From Bifidobacterium breve (lineage in GTDB: Bacteria; Actinomycetota; Thermoleophilia; Solirubrobacterales; Solirubrobacteraceae): DNA of 64,000 nt. The position numbers and the translations under genes are program-made. How positions within the stretch are numbered: position 1 is the stretch's first letter; every line of letters begins with the position of its first letter. The notes beneath the pieces are model-generated. The model did not search any database. It was not told the DNA's origin and saw nothing but the letters and a program-made list of their open reading frames with translations. This document shows, piece after piece, positions 24,616-32,647 of the stretch. The DNA is taken from positions 61,087 through 125,086 of the forward strand of contig CAMCUD010000013.1 of NCBI GenBank assembly GCA_945878865.1, given 5' to 3'.

Positions 24616-25077
24616 TCAGGCGGTCTCGTCGCCCAGCCGGACGACGGCGCGCGGCGGAATGACGATCACGGGGCGGTCGGCCTCGCGCAGCAGGTCGTGC
24701 GCGACCGAGCCGAGCAGCGCGCCGATGCGCCCGAAACCGTGCGTGCCGACGACGATCGCGTCGGCATCGAGCTCCTCAGCGATCCGGCACAGCGCCGGGC
24801 ACGGCGGGCCGTCGACGGAAACGCTCTCCCAGGTGATGCCGTTGAGGACGGCGGCGATGCGTTCAGGCAGCGCGTCGAGAATCGCCCGGCTGCGCTCGGC
24901 CTGATCGGCGGTGAGGATCTCGCGCCACTTGGGGTCGAGCTGCTTGGGCGCCGGCTCGTGTGCGTGCACCACGACGACGCGGCCGCCGGCGGCGAGCGTC
25001 GCCGCGTGCGCGAGGGCCGCATTTGCGGCCGGCGAGCCGTCGTAGCCGACGACGAGAACAGGCTGGCGCGCGGACAT
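24616..25077 (-). CDS. Universal stress protein (UspA family), ATP-binding type
   Basis: 153 residues, one Usp domain. The first strand PVLVVGYDGS and the C-terminal GTHGFGRIGALLGSVAHDLL fit the ATP-binding G-2X-G-9X-G(S/T) motif, so this is an ATP-binding Usp. Such proteins help survival in starvation or low oxygen; in mycobacteria many belong to the DosR regulon, and a DevS-like kinase is encoded next door on the other strand. TATCCT (25091-25086) is 8 bases before the ATG. It is followed by the ZIP transporter. Confidence 0.92.
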   Translation of the reverse strand: MSARQPVLVVGYDGSPAANAALAHAATLAAGGRVVVVHAHEPAPKQLDPKWREILTADQAERSRAILDALPERIAAVLNGITWESVSVDGPPCPALCRIAEELDADAIVVGTHGFGRIGALLGSVAHDLLREADRPVIVIPPRAVVRLGDETA

Positions 25078-25091
25078 GCGGCCGCAGGATA
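25078..25091 (-). promoter_or_regulatory. -10 element of the uspA-like gene
   Basis: TATCCT (25091-25086), 8-base gap to ATG 25077. Confidence 0.4.
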
Positions 25092-25120
25092 TGGCCCGCG
25101 TCGGCCGCGCATGTCTCATC

Positions 25121-25126
25121 TATCGT
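25121..25126 (+). promoter_or_regulatory. -10 element of the GAF sensor kinase gene, leaderless
   Basis: TATCGT, 6-base gap to ATG 25133. Confidence 0.45.
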
Positions 25127-25132
25127 CCTGTC

Positions 25133-26851
25133 ATGCCCTCGTCCCCGCTCCGCGCGGCCCAGCTCCAGCGCCTCATCGAAGCCGGGCAGTCGATCGTCGC
25201 GCAGCTCGACGTCGACGCGGTCCTGGAGGAGCTCCTCGAGATCGCCCGGGAGGTCACCGGGGCGCGGTTCGCCGCCATCGGCGTGCTCGCAGCCAACCGC
25301 ACCGAGCTCGAGCGCTTCATCACCCAGGGCGTGGACGCGTCGACCCACGCCGCGATCGGCGACCTCCCGCTCGGGCGCGGGATCCTCGGGGCGCTGATCT
25401 CCGATCCGCGGCCCCTGCGCCTGGACCTCGTCGAGGCCGATCCGCGCTCGTACGGCGTGCCGGAGCACCACCCGCCGATGCACACGTTCCTCGGCGTGCC
25501 GATCCTCGTGCGCGGGGAGGCCTGGGGCAACCTCTACCTCACGGAGAAGGACGACGGCGAGCCGTTCACCGCCTCCGACGAGGAAGCGGCGGTGATTCTC
25601 GCCGCCTGGGCCGCGATCGCGATGCAGAACGCCCGGCTCTACCAGGACGTCGACGCGCGCCGCGACGCGCTCGAGCGGGTCATGCAGACGCTCGAGGCGA
25701 CGTCGGCGATCGCCCGCGCGGTCGGGGGTGAGCGCGATGTCGAGCGCGTCCTGGGCCTGATCGTCGAGCGCGCGCGGACCCTCGTCGAAGCGCGGGCGGT
25801 GGTCATCGCCCTCCAGGACGAGCAGCGGCTCGTCGTCGCCGCAGGCGCCGGGGAGTTCGACGACCGCGCGCTCGGCCGCACGATCGCCGGGGCCGCCGAG
25901 ACGCTCGGCGTCGTCGTCCGGGACCTGCAGCCGGCGCGCATCCGCGACGTGGCCACGGAGATCGGCCTGCCCGGGCACCGCATCGGCGTGGACGGCGCGC
26001 AGTCGGCGCTGCTCGTGCCCCTGGTCTTTCGCGAGCAGCCGCTCGGGATCCTCGCCGCCTTCGACCGCCGCGGGCACGACCCGCAGTTCGGCCCCGCCCA
26101 CGAGGCGCTCTTCCAGTCGTTCGCGGCGAGCGCCGCGACCGCGGTGGCCGCCGCCCGCTCGGTGGAACGCGACCGGCTGCGCGGCAGCATCGACGCCGCC
26201 GAGCGCGAGCGACAGCGCTGGGCACGCGAGCTGCACGACGACACGCTCCAGGGCCTCGGCGCCCTGCGGATGCTGCTCTCGGGCGCGCTGCGAGGCGACG
26301 AGGCCAAGCTCCGCGCCACCGTCGAACGGGCGGTCGACATGCTCGCGATGCAGGTCGACGATCTCCGTGGGCTGATCACCGAGCTGCGGCCTGCCGCACT
26401 CGATGACCTCGGCCTTCAGGCCGCGCTCGAAAGCCTCGTGGAGCGGTTCGGCGCGGCGGGCGGCCCGGCGCTCGACGCCGAGATCGCCGTTGCGGATGCC
26501 TCCGGCCGGCTCGACCCCGAGCTGGAGACCGCGGTCTACCGCGTCGTGCAGGAGGCGCTGCACAACGTGCTCAAACACGCAGGCGCGCACCAGGCGACCC
26601 TGCGCGCGTGGCGCTCCGCCGACCAGGTCCACCTGCAGATCTCCGACGACGGGCGCGGGTTCGACGAGGCCACCCCGTCGACGGGGTTCGGCCTGGTCGG
26701 CATGCGCGAGCGCGTCGAGCTGGCCGGCGGCACGCTCGACGTCACCGCGTCCCCGGGAGGCGGAACGCAGATCAGCGCCCGGCTGCCCGTGCGGCTACTG
26801 CTCGACGAGCCCGTGGTCCAGGGCGTAGCGGACGAGCTCGGCGCGGGTTGA
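25133..26851 (+). CDS. GAF-domain sensor histidine kinase, DevS/NarL-type
   Basis: 572 residues, no membrane helix. Two GAF domains (about 20-165 and 185-340). The first ends with HHPPMHTFLGVPILVRGEAWGNLYLTEKDDG, very like the heme GAF of DevS/DosT, but the heme histidine cannot be assigned by eye. Then HisKA_3 (about 360-425) with phospho-acceptor RWARELHDDTLQGLGALR, and an HATPase domain (about 455-562) with VYRVVQEALHNVLKHAG, DDGRGFD and GFGLVGMRERVE. It should phosphorylate the NarL-type regulator encoded convergently; the two genes overlap tail to tail by 57 bases rather than forming an operon. ATG 25133 is set by the leaderless promoter. Confidence 0.93.
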   Translation: MPSSPLRAAQLQRLIEAGQSIVAQLDVDAVLEELLEIAREVTGARFAAIGVLAANRTELERFITQGVDASTHAAIGDLPLGRGILGALISDPRPLRLDLVEADPRSYGVPEHHPPMHTFLGVPILVRGEAWGNLYLTEKDDGEPFTASDEEAAVILAAWAAIAMQNARLYQDVDARRDALERVMQTLEATSAIARAVGGERDVERVLGLIVERARTLVEARAVVIALQDEQRLVVAAGAGEFDDRALGRTIAGAAETLGVVVRDLQPARIRDVATEIGLPGHRIGVDGAQSALLVPLVFREQPLGILAAFDRRGHDPQFGPAHEALFQSFAASAATAVAAARSVERDRLRGSIDAAERERQRWARELHDDTLQGLGALRMLLSGALRGDEAKLRATVERAVDMLAMQVDDLRGLITELRPAALDDLGLQAALESLVERFGAAGGPALDAEIAVADASGRLDPELETAVYRVVQEALHNVLKHAGAHQATLRAWRSADQVHLQISDDGRGFDEATPSTGFGLVGMRERVELAGGTLDVTASPGGGTQISARLPVRLLLDEPVVQGVADELGAG

Positions 26852-27448
26852 CCGGCGCAGCTTCTGCTGGATGTGCGCGCGGTGCGACTCCACCGTGCGC
26901 ACGCTGAGGTACAGCTGCCCGGCGATCTCCGCGTTCGTGTGCCCCAACGCGATGAGCCGGAGCACCTCGACCTCACGCTCGGTGAGGTCGTCGGGCGGCC
27001 CCGAAGGCGTGGGCGGCTCGGCCGCCAGTCGCGCGCCGAGAGACGGATTCAGGTAGGTGCCGCCCTCGGCGGCGGCACGGACCGCCTGGGCCAGCTCACC
27101 GTCGGCGGCGTCCTTGAGCACGTAGCCCTTCGCACCGCCGCGCAGCGCCTCCCGCGCGAACGCAGTGTCGTCCTGCATCGTCAGGACCACGACCGCGGTG
27201 CCCGGGTGCATCTCAGCGACCTGCGGAATCGCGGGCAGGCTCGGGTCGCCGGGCATGTTCAGGTCGAGGATGAGGACGTCGGGCCGGTGCGCGCGCACCA
27301 TACGCAGCGCCTCGGCGACGTCCCCGGCCTCGGCGACAACCTCGAAGTCCGGCTCGCTGTCCAGGAGAAGCTTCAGCCCCGCCCGCACGACGGCGTGGTC
27401 GTCGGCGAGGACGAGTCGCAGCTGGCCGGTCGGTCCTTCCTCGGTCAC
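26795..27448 (-). CDS. NarL/FixJ-type response regulator
   Basis: 217 residues from GTG 27448. Receiver domain at about 8-125: acidic DDH, phospho-Asp in DVLILDLNMPG, Thr in VVVLTMQDD and Lys in GYVLKDA. A LuxR-type helix-turn-helix at about 150-212: LTEREVEVLRLIALGHTNAEIAGQL, VRTVESHRAHIQQKL. It is the evident partner of the convergent GAF kinase. GTG 27448 is preferred to a TTG nine bases upstream because TATCTT (27461-27456), its -10, would overlap that TTG. Confidence 0.94.
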   Translation of the reverse strand: MTEEGPTGQLRLVLADDHAVVRAGLKLLLDSEPDFEVVAEAGDVAEALRMVRAHRPDVLILDLNMPGDPSLPAIPQVAEMHPGTAVVVLTMQDDTAFAREALRGGAKGYVLKDAADGELAQAVRAAAEGGTYLNPSLGARLAAEPPTPSGPPDDLTEREVEVLRLIALGHTNAEIAGQLYLSVRTVESHRAHIQQKLRRSTRAELVRYALDHGLVEQ

Positions 27449-27461
27449 GCCGCGCAAGATA
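27449..27461 (-). promoter_or_regulatory. -10 element deciding the response regulator start
   Basis: TATCTT (27461-27456), 7-base gap to GTG 27448; leaderless. Confidence 0.45.
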
Positions 27462-27529
27462 CCCGGACCAGCGGTGGTACAAGACCGCTGACCTCGTTCG
27501 CAGCACTGGAAGGCACCCGGTCAGGCGCG

Positions 27530-27535
27530 TAGCCT
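27530..27535 (+). promoter_or_regulatory. -10 element of the NDH-2-like gene, leaderless
   Basis: TAGCCT then GAGGTC and ATG 27542. Confidence 0.45.
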
Positions 27536-27541
27536 GAGGTC

Positions 27542-28807
27542 ATGAGCGACCCTGCGCAGACCCCTCTGAAGGTGCTGGTGGCCGGCGGCGGCGTCGCCGG
27601 GCTCGAGACGCTGCTCGCCTTGCGGGACCTCGCCGGCGACCGGGTCCAGGCCACCCTGCTGACCCCGGACACGGAGTTCGTCGTGCGGCCCTGGACGGTG
27701 CAGGAGCCGTTCGCGCGCCCCGTCGCGCAGCGTTATCCGCTCGAGCGCGTCACGGCCGACTGCGGCGCCGTGTTGCATGCCGGCACGCTCGCGTCGGTGG
27801 ACCCGGTGGCGCAGGTCGCCCGCACCGCCGACGACACCGAGATCGCCTACGAGGCGCTCGTCGTCGCCCTCGGCGCCCAGCCGCAGGTCGCCTACCCCCA
27901 CGCGACCACCTTCCGCGGCGGACAGGACGCCGAGGCCGTCCACGGGCTCCTGCAGGACCTCGAGGGCGGCTACCTGCGGCGCGTCGCATTCGTCGTGCCT
28001 CCCGGCGCCGCGTGGCCGCTGCCCATCTACGAGCTCGCGCTCATGACCGCCGAGCGCGCGCGGTCGCTCGCGCTTCCCGGGATCGAGATCTCGCTCGTCA
28101 CGTCGGAGGAGCGGCCGCTGGGCGTGTTCGGCGTGCACGCCAGCGATGCGGTCGCCGAGTTGCTCGCCGACGCCGGCATCACTGCGCATCTCGGGCGCTA
28201 CGCCGACGTTCCGAACCAGAACACCGTGAGCTTCCACCCGGCCGACGGGGGCATCGAGGTCGATCGCGTCGTCGCGCTCCCGCACCTCGTCGGGCGCCCG
28301 GTCGCCGGGCTGCCGTCCGCCGACGAGGGGTTCCTCCCGGTCGACGACACGTGCGCGGTCATCGGCGGGCGCAACGTCTGGGCCGCCGGGGACGGCACGT
28401 CGTTTCCGATCAAGCAGGGCGGCATCGCTTCGCAGCAGGCCGACGCCGCGGCGCAGGCGGTCGCCGTGGTCGCCGGCGCGCCCGGCGTGTCCCCCGCCCC
28501 GTTCAAGCCGACGCTGCGCGGGATGCTCCTGACCGGCTCCGGGCGCAAGTGGCTGCGCGCCGCAGTGGCCGGCGGAGCGGGCGAGGCGGCGTCGGTGGTC
28601 TCCGAACATGCGCTGTGGTGGCCGCCCAGCAAGGTCGCCGGGCGCTACCTCGCCCCCTACCTGGCGACGCTCGACGCGTCGCTGGCCTCGGGAACGCCGA
28701 CCGCCGCGGCAGGCGACGTGCCGGTCGAGGTCGACCTCGGGCACGCCGCGCCGCGATTCCACGCCGAGGGTGACCCCTCAGGCGGGATCGAGATGCTCGG
28801 CGGCTGA
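27542..28807 (+). CDS. NAD(P)/FAD-dependent oxidoreductase, NDH-2/sulfide-quinone-reductase-like
   Basis: 421 residues. FAD motif VLVAGGGVAGLETLLALRDL at about 10-30, EALVVALGAQP near 102 (second nucleotide strand), and the C-terminal VWAAGDGTSFPIKQGGIASQQADA near 283, which closes the FAD site in the NDH-2/SQR/FCSD family. The redox cysteines of sulfide:quinone reductase are not evident, so a type II NADH dehydrogenase or related quinone reductase is more likely; there is no obvious C-terminal membrane helix. Convergent with transaldolase, 6 bases apart. Confidence 0.85.
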   Translation: MSDPAQTPLKVLVAGGGVAGLETLLALRDLAGDRVQATLLTPDTEFVVRPWTVQEPFARPVAQRYPLERVTADCGAVLHAGTLASVDPVAQVARTADDTEIAYEALVVALGAQPQVAYPHATTFRGGQDAEAVHGLLQDLEGGYLRRVAFVVPPGAAWPLPIYELALMTAERARSLALPGIEISLVTSEERPLGVFGVHASDAVAELLADAGITAHLGRYADVPNQNTVSFHPADGGIEVDRVVALPHLVGRPVAGLPSADEGFLPVDDTCAVIGGRNVWAAGDGTSFPIKQGGIASQQADAAAQAVAVVAGAPGVSPAPFKPTLRGMLLTGSGRKWLRAAVAGGAGEAASVVSEHALWWPPSKVAGRYLAPYLATLDASLASGTPTAAAGDVPVEVDLGHAAPRFHAEGDPSGGIEMLGG

Positions 28808-28813
28808 GCGCGT

Positions 28814-29923
28814 TCAGCTGGCGGGAGCCAGCTCCTTGGCCCGGTCGGCGATCGAGCCGATCAAGGCCTCGAACGCGTCGACGAAGAGCTTGACGCCCTC
28901 GTCGACGAGCTCCGTCAACACGATGTGGTCGAGATCGACGCCCGCCTCACGGACGGCCCGGATGACCTCGTGCGCCGCCGCGAAGTCCGCGTCCACCGTG
29001 CGCGCCGCGGTCCCGTGGTCCCGCGCCGCCGCAAGCGTCGCGTCGGGCATGGTGTTGACCGTGTTCGGCCCGATGAGGGTGTCGACGTACAGCGTGTCCG
29101 GATAGTCCGGGTTCTTCACGCCGGTGGACGCCCACAGCGGCCGCTGGACGTTCGCGCCACGCGCGGCCAGCGCGTCCCACTGCTCGCCGCTGAACAGCTT
29201 CAGGAACGACTCGTAGGCCAGCTGCGCGTTGGCCACGGCGGCCTTGCCCTTGAGGTCCGGCCGGTCGAGGCCGTCGAGCGCCGCATCGACCTTCGTGTCG
29301 ACGCGCGAGACGAAGAAGCTGGCCACCGACGAGATGCGATCGATGTCCTGCCCGGCGTCGACGCGTCGCTGCAGACCGGAGATGTACGCCTTGGCGATCT
29401 CCTCGTAGCGCGAGACCCCGAAGAGGAGCGTCACGTTGACGGAGATCCCGCGCGCGGTGAGCTCCTCGAAGGCCAGCACGCCGGCGGGCGTCCCGGGCAC
29501 CTTGATGAGGAGGTTCGGCCGGTCGATGCGGGCGTGGATGTCCACCGCCGCCTCGATCGACCCCGGCGCGTCGTCGGCGAGCTCGGGCGGCAGCTCGAAG
29601 GAGACATAGCCGTCAAGCCCGTCGGTCCGCTCGTACACGCCCGCAAGCTGGTCGCACGCGGCGCGGATGTCTGAGAACGCCAGGCGGAAGAAGATCTCCC
29701 GCGGATCGCTCGTCTCGGCCAGCGCCTCGCGGTAGTCGTCGTCGTAGCGGTCGCTGCCGCCCATCGCCTTCTGGAAGATCGCGGGGTTCGACGTGACGCC
29801 GGTCACCCCGTCGTCCTCGACGAGCGACTGCAGGCCGCCGTCGCGCAACAGGGCGCGGTTGAGGTTGTCGATCCAGACGGCCTGGCCCAGGGCCTCGATG
29901 GCCCGCAGATTGTTCTCGCCCAT
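28814..29923 (-). CDS. tal: Transaldolase
   Basis: 369 residues from ATG 29923 with AGGAGA 8 bases upstream, the length of the long actinobacterial transaldolase type. Seen: LGQAVWIDNLNRALLRDGGL at the N-terminus, GVTSNPAIFQKA near 40, the Schiff-base lysine in NLLIKVPGTPAG near 140, and ISVNVTLLFGVSRYEEIA near 165. It moves a dihydroxyacetone unit between sugar phosphates in the pentose phosphate pathway. No other pentose-phosphate gene is close by, unlike the usual tkt-tal-zwf cluster. Confidence 0.96.
   Translation of the reverse strand: MGENNLRAIEALGQAVWIDNLNRALLRDGGLQSLVEDDGVTGVTSNPAIFQKAMGGSDRYDDDYREALAETSDPREIFFRLAFSDIRAACDQLAGVYERTDGLDGYVSFELPPELADDAPGSIEAAVDIHARIDRPNLLIKVPGTPAGVLAFEELTARGISVNVTLLFGVSRYEEIAKAYISGLQRRVDAGQDIDRISSVASFFVSRVDTKVDAALDGLDRPDLKGKAAVANAQLAYESFLKLFSGEQWDALAARGANVQRPLWASTGVKNPDYPDTLYVDTLIGPNTVNTMPDATLAAARDHGTAARTVDADFAAAHEVIRAVREAGVDLDHIVLTELVDEGVKLFVDAFEALIGSIADRAKELAPAS
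28816..28833. terminator. Hairpin between convergent genes
   Basis: AGCTGGC-GGGA-GCCAGCT forms a perfect 7-bp stem with a 4-base loop. It overlaps the last codons of tal and lies 9 bases after the NDH-2-like stop, so it may end transcription from the left. Confidence 0.4.
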
Positions 29924-30023
29924 CGCACGTCTCCTGATCTCGCAGCGGTCTCTGTGGAGGCTAGCCCCCTCCCACGGCGAACCTTCGCGCCGGCGCCGTG
30001 TGCGCGAGATCATCTGGGACGGC

Positions 30024-30677
30024 ATGGACGGACGTGCGCGCCTGCTCGACGGTTTGCGCCGGGTGATCGACGATGACCGGGTCCTCGACGCGGTCGGCGC
30101 GGTGCCCCGCGACGCCTTCGTTCCCGACGCGCTCCGCGAGTTCGCCTGGGATGACCGGGCCCTGCCGATCGGCTGCGACCAGACGATCTCGCAGCCCTAC
30201 GTCGTCGCCCGCATGTGCGAACTGCTCGAGCTGCGTGGTGGCGAGCGGGTCCTCGACGTCGGCACCGGGTCCGGCTATCACGCCGCGGTGCTCGCGGCGA
30301 TGGGCGCTGAGGTGTGGTCGATCGAGCGCCATGCGCCCTTGACGGAGGCGGCCGCCGCGGCGCTGGAGCGCGCCGGCATCACGGGGATCCACCTGGTGGT
30401 CGGTGACGGATGCGCGGGCCTGCCCGACCACGCGCCGTACGACGCGATCAACGTCGCGGCCGCCGCGGACCGCCTCGAGGACCTCGATGCGCTGCGCGCC
30501 CAACTGGCGCCCGGAGGTCGGCTCGTCGCGCCCGTCGGGGGTGCAGATCAGCGCCTCGTCGTGGTGCGGCGGGAGGGGCCGGGATGGGTCTCGACGGACG
30601 CCGATCCGGTCCGATTCGTCCCGCTCGTACCGGATTTCCCAAGCCCTACGGGCATATTCCGCCGCCAGGGGAGGTAG
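30024..30677 (+). CDS. Protein-L-isoaspartate O-methyltransferase-like protein
   Basis: 217 residues from ATG 30024; an in-frame GTG at 30000 is possible. The order DRVLDAVGAVPRDAFVPDALREFAWDD, PIGCDQTISQPYVVARMCELL and the SAM motif RVLDVGTGSGYHAAVLA is that of Pcm, which uses SAM to methylate and so repair isoaspartyl residues in aged proteins. The TISQPYVVA stretch, which binds the isoaspartyl group, is intact. The TAG stop forms part of a TAGGTT -10 for the HU gene. Confidence 0.88.
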   Translation: MDGRARLLDGLRRVIDDDRVLDAVGAVPRDAFVPDALREFAWDDRALPIGCDQTISQPYVVARMCELLELRGGERVLDVGTGSGYHAAVLAAMGAEVWSIERHAPLTEAAAAALERAGITGIHLVVGDGCAGLPDHAPYDAINVAAAADRLEDLDALRAQLAPGGRLVAPVGGADQRLVVVRREGPGWVSTDADPVRFVPLVPDFPSPTGIFRRQGR

Positions 30678-30680
30678 GTT
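30675..30680 (+). promoter_or_regulatory. Possible -10 of the HU gene
   Basis: TAGGTT begins with the TAG stop of the Pcm-like gene and lies 35 bases before the HU ATG, leaving a short leader with an AGAGGGA ribosome site. No convincing -35 was found. Confidence 0.35.
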
Positions 30681-30715
30681 GCCGCCCTCAGGAGCAACCC
30701 AGAGGGAGCTGTTCA

Positions 30716-30994
30716 ATGTCCTTGACGAAGCAGGAGCTTGCCCAGAAGGTCGCCGGTGACACCGGTCTGTCCCAGGCGCAGGCGAAGGAGGCCATCGAGG
30801 CCACCTTCGAATCGATCACGAAGGAGCTCGCCGGTGGCGGCGAGGTCGCCGTGTCGGGGTTCGGGAAGTTCAGCGTGAGCAAGCGCGCTGCCCGTGAGGG
30901 CCGCAACCCGGCCACCGGCGAGACGATCAAGATCGCCGCGAGCAACGCCGCCAAGTTCTCGGCGGCCGCGGGTCTGAAGAAGGCCCTGAACTAA
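30716..30994 (+). CDS. hup: HU family DNA-binding protein
   Basis: 92 residues, typical HU. The N-terminal helices LTKQELAQKVAGDTGLSQAQA, the GEVAVSGFGKFSVSKRAAREGRNPATGETI strand and arm with the intercalating proline in RNPATGE, and the final helix are all present. HU bends and compacts DNA. It lacks the long Lys/Ala-rich tail of mycobacterial HupB. A strong hairpin follows at 31009-31047. Confidence 0.97.
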   Translation: MSLTKQELAQKVAGDTGLSQAQAKEAIEATFESITKELAGGGEVAVSGFGKFSVSKRAAREGRNPATGETIKIAASNAAKFSAAAGLKKALN

Positions 30995-31008
30995 CCACGC
31001 TCCGAGGT

Positions 31009-31047
31009 CCGCGGGTCGTCCGGTCCCCTCGGGGGGCCGGCCCGCGG
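31009..31047 (+). terminator. Terminator after HU
   Basis: CCGCGGG (31009-31015) pairs with CCCGCGG (31041-31047), with inner CCGG/CCGG and CCCC/GGGG pairs, giving a very stable GC stem right after the HU stop and before the convergent hydrolase gene. There is no T run. Confidence 0.6.
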
Positions 31048-31056
31048 GCGGATGCG

Positions 31057-31872
31057 TCACCCGGCCGCTCGCGTGGCCACGTCGGCGATGATGCGGGAGA
31101 GCTGTCCCCCCTGCCAGGCCAGCGGGGATCTCCCTTCGTCTTCGACGTGGAGCGCAGCGCCCGGGATCGCGTCCGCCCACCGGCGGCCCACCTCGAGCGG
31201 ATGTCCCGGATCGGCGTCGTCGCGGCTCGCGACGACGGCGGTCGGGACCGCCAGCGCCGACAGCTGCGCGACGTCGTCGAACGGCGACGACCGCGGCACG
31301 GCCCGCAGCGCGTCCGCGACGGCGTTGGGGTGGCGATGTGCCGCCAGGCGCTGACGGATCACCTTCTCGACCGTCTCGCGCCACGCCTCGGGCACGGTGT
31401 CGAAGCGGTACGCGGCCACGAACCCGTCGACGCCCCCGTCGCGCAGCGCGTCGGAAAGGCGGTCCCACCCGTCCAGGCCCGGATCGCGGCCCGGCAGGAA
31501 CGCCGGCGTGATGAAGCACGCGCCCGCGACCCGCTCGGGATGGTCGATCGCAAAGCGCGCGATCGTGTGCGCGCCCATCGACGCGCCCGCGAAGGTCGCT
31601 CTGGCGATCCCGAGCCCATCGAGCACCGCGTGCAGATCGGCGGCCAGCTCCTCGTAGCCGTACGCGCCGGGTGCACTCGCTGGGGACGACGTCCCGTGGC
31701 CGCGGGCGTCGTAGGCCACGACCCGGTGCCCGCCGCGCTCCAGCGCTTTGGAGCCCATGACGACGTACCGCCGTGTGGCGGTCAGCCCGTGCAGGAGGAC
31801 CACGGCGTGCCCGTCCCCGTCGTCGCTGACGCTCAGCGCGGTGCCGTCGCGCTCGATCTCGTGGTCGGCCAT
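31057..31872 (-). CDS. Alpha/beta-fold hydrolase
   Basis: 271 residues. Oxyanion-hole stretch VVLLHGLTATRR near 25, VVAYDARGHGTSS near 50, nucleophile elbow FAGASMGAHTIA (Ser near 97), acid in VVASRDDADPGHP near 218 and His probably in the C-terminal ALHVEDEGRSPLAWQ part, which is less clear than usual. Substrate unknown; esterase, lipase and haloperoxidase-like enzymes share this plan. TAGGCT (31884-31879) lies 6 bases before the ATG. Confidence 0.88.
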   Translation of the reverse strand: MADHEIERDGTALSVSDDGDGHAVVLLHGLTATRRYVVMGSKALERGGHRVVAYDARGHGTSSPASAPGAYGYEELAADLHAVLDGLGIARATFAGASMGAHTIARFAIDHPERVAGACFITPAFLPGRDPGLDGWDRLSDALRDGGVDGFVAAYRFDTVPEAWRETVEKVIRQRLAAHRHPNAVADALRAVPRSSPFDDVAQLSALAVPTAVVASRDDADPGHPLEVGRRWADAIPGAALHVEDEGRSPLAWQGGQLSRIIADVATRAAG

Positions 31873-31905
31873 GCGCCCAGCCTAGGCCCCGCCCGCCACT
31901 AGGAT
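31873..31905. promoter_or_regulatory. Divergent leaderless promoters of hydrolase and thioredoxin genes
   Basis: Minus strand TAGGCT (31884-31879) is 6 bases from ATG 31872; plus strand TAGGAT (31900-31905) is 7 bases from ATG 31913. The whole divergent promoter region is 40 bases. Confidence 0.45.
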
Positions 31906-31912
31906 TTCCCGC

Positions 31913-32647
31913 ATGACCGTGATCGACGTCACCGAGGCAACGTTCCAGCAGGAGGTCGTCGAGCGCTCCCGCCAGGTTCCCGTGGTCGTGGACTTCTGGG
32001 CGGAGTGGTGCGGCCCGTGCCGGCAGCTCACGCCGGCGCTCGAAGCGGCGGCCAACCGGCGTGACGGCAGCGTCGTCCTCGCGAAGGTGGACACCGACGC
32101 CAACCAGCAGCTCGCCGCGGCCTTCCGGATCCAGGGCATTCCTGCGGTGAAGGCGTTCAAGGACGGGCAGATCGTCGACGAGTTCGTGGGCGCGAAGCCG
32201 CCGACGGAGGTCGAGCGCTTCTTCGACGGCCTCGTCCCTTCCGAGGTCGACCAGCTCGTGGCCGCCGGTGACGAGGCGTCGCTGCGCCGGGCGCTCGAAC
32301 TCGAGCCGGCGCGTACCGACGCCGCGGCCGCGCTCGCGCAGTTGCTGCACGCTCGCGGCGATCGTGACGGGGCGCTTGCGCTGGCCGAGGATCTCCCCGG
32401 CTTCCAGGCCGAGGGGCTCGTCAGCCGGATCCGCCTCGCCGACGACGACGCGTACGCCGACGCGTTCGCGGCCCTCGACGCCGGCGACGCCGAGCGTGGC
32501 GTCGACCTGCTGCTCGAGCTGCTCGCCGGCGCGGGGGACGACCAGGACGACGTCCGGCGGATCATCGTCGCCGTGCTCGACACGCTCGGCGTCGAGCATC
32601 CGTTCGCGCGCGATGCGCGGCGGCGCCTGGCGACCGCGCTCTACTGA
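31913..32647 (+). CDS. Thioredoxin-TPR protein, YbbN/CnoX-like
   Basis: 244 residues. A thioredoxin domain at about 1-110 with an intact redox site FWAEWCGPCRQLTPAL, the cis-proline in QGIPAVKAF, then a helical tetratricopeptide-like half (about 118-244: ELEPARTDAAAALAQLLHARGD, DAERGVDLLLELLAGAGDDQDD). This is the layout of YbbN, a chaperone-like holdase that works with GroEL and DnaK; E. coli YbbN lacks the CxxC reductase pair, whereas this one has it. Overlaps the convergent hydrolase by 7 bases. Confidence 0.9.
   Translation: MTVIDVTEATFQQEVVERSRQVPVVVDFWAEWCGPCRQLTPALEAAANRRDGSVVLAKVDTDANQQLAAAFRIQGIPAVKAFKDGQIVDEFVGAKPPTEVERFFDGLVPSEVDQLVAAGDEASLRRALELEPARTDAAAALAQLLHARGDRDGALALAEDLPGFQAEGLVSRIRLADDDAYADAFAALDAGDAERGVDLLLELLAGAGDDQDDVRRIIVAVLDTLGVEHPFARDARRRLATALY

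Noticed and set aside
27449..27457. TTG 27457 as start of the response regulator
   Set aside because: It overlaps the predicted -10 and adds only three residues.
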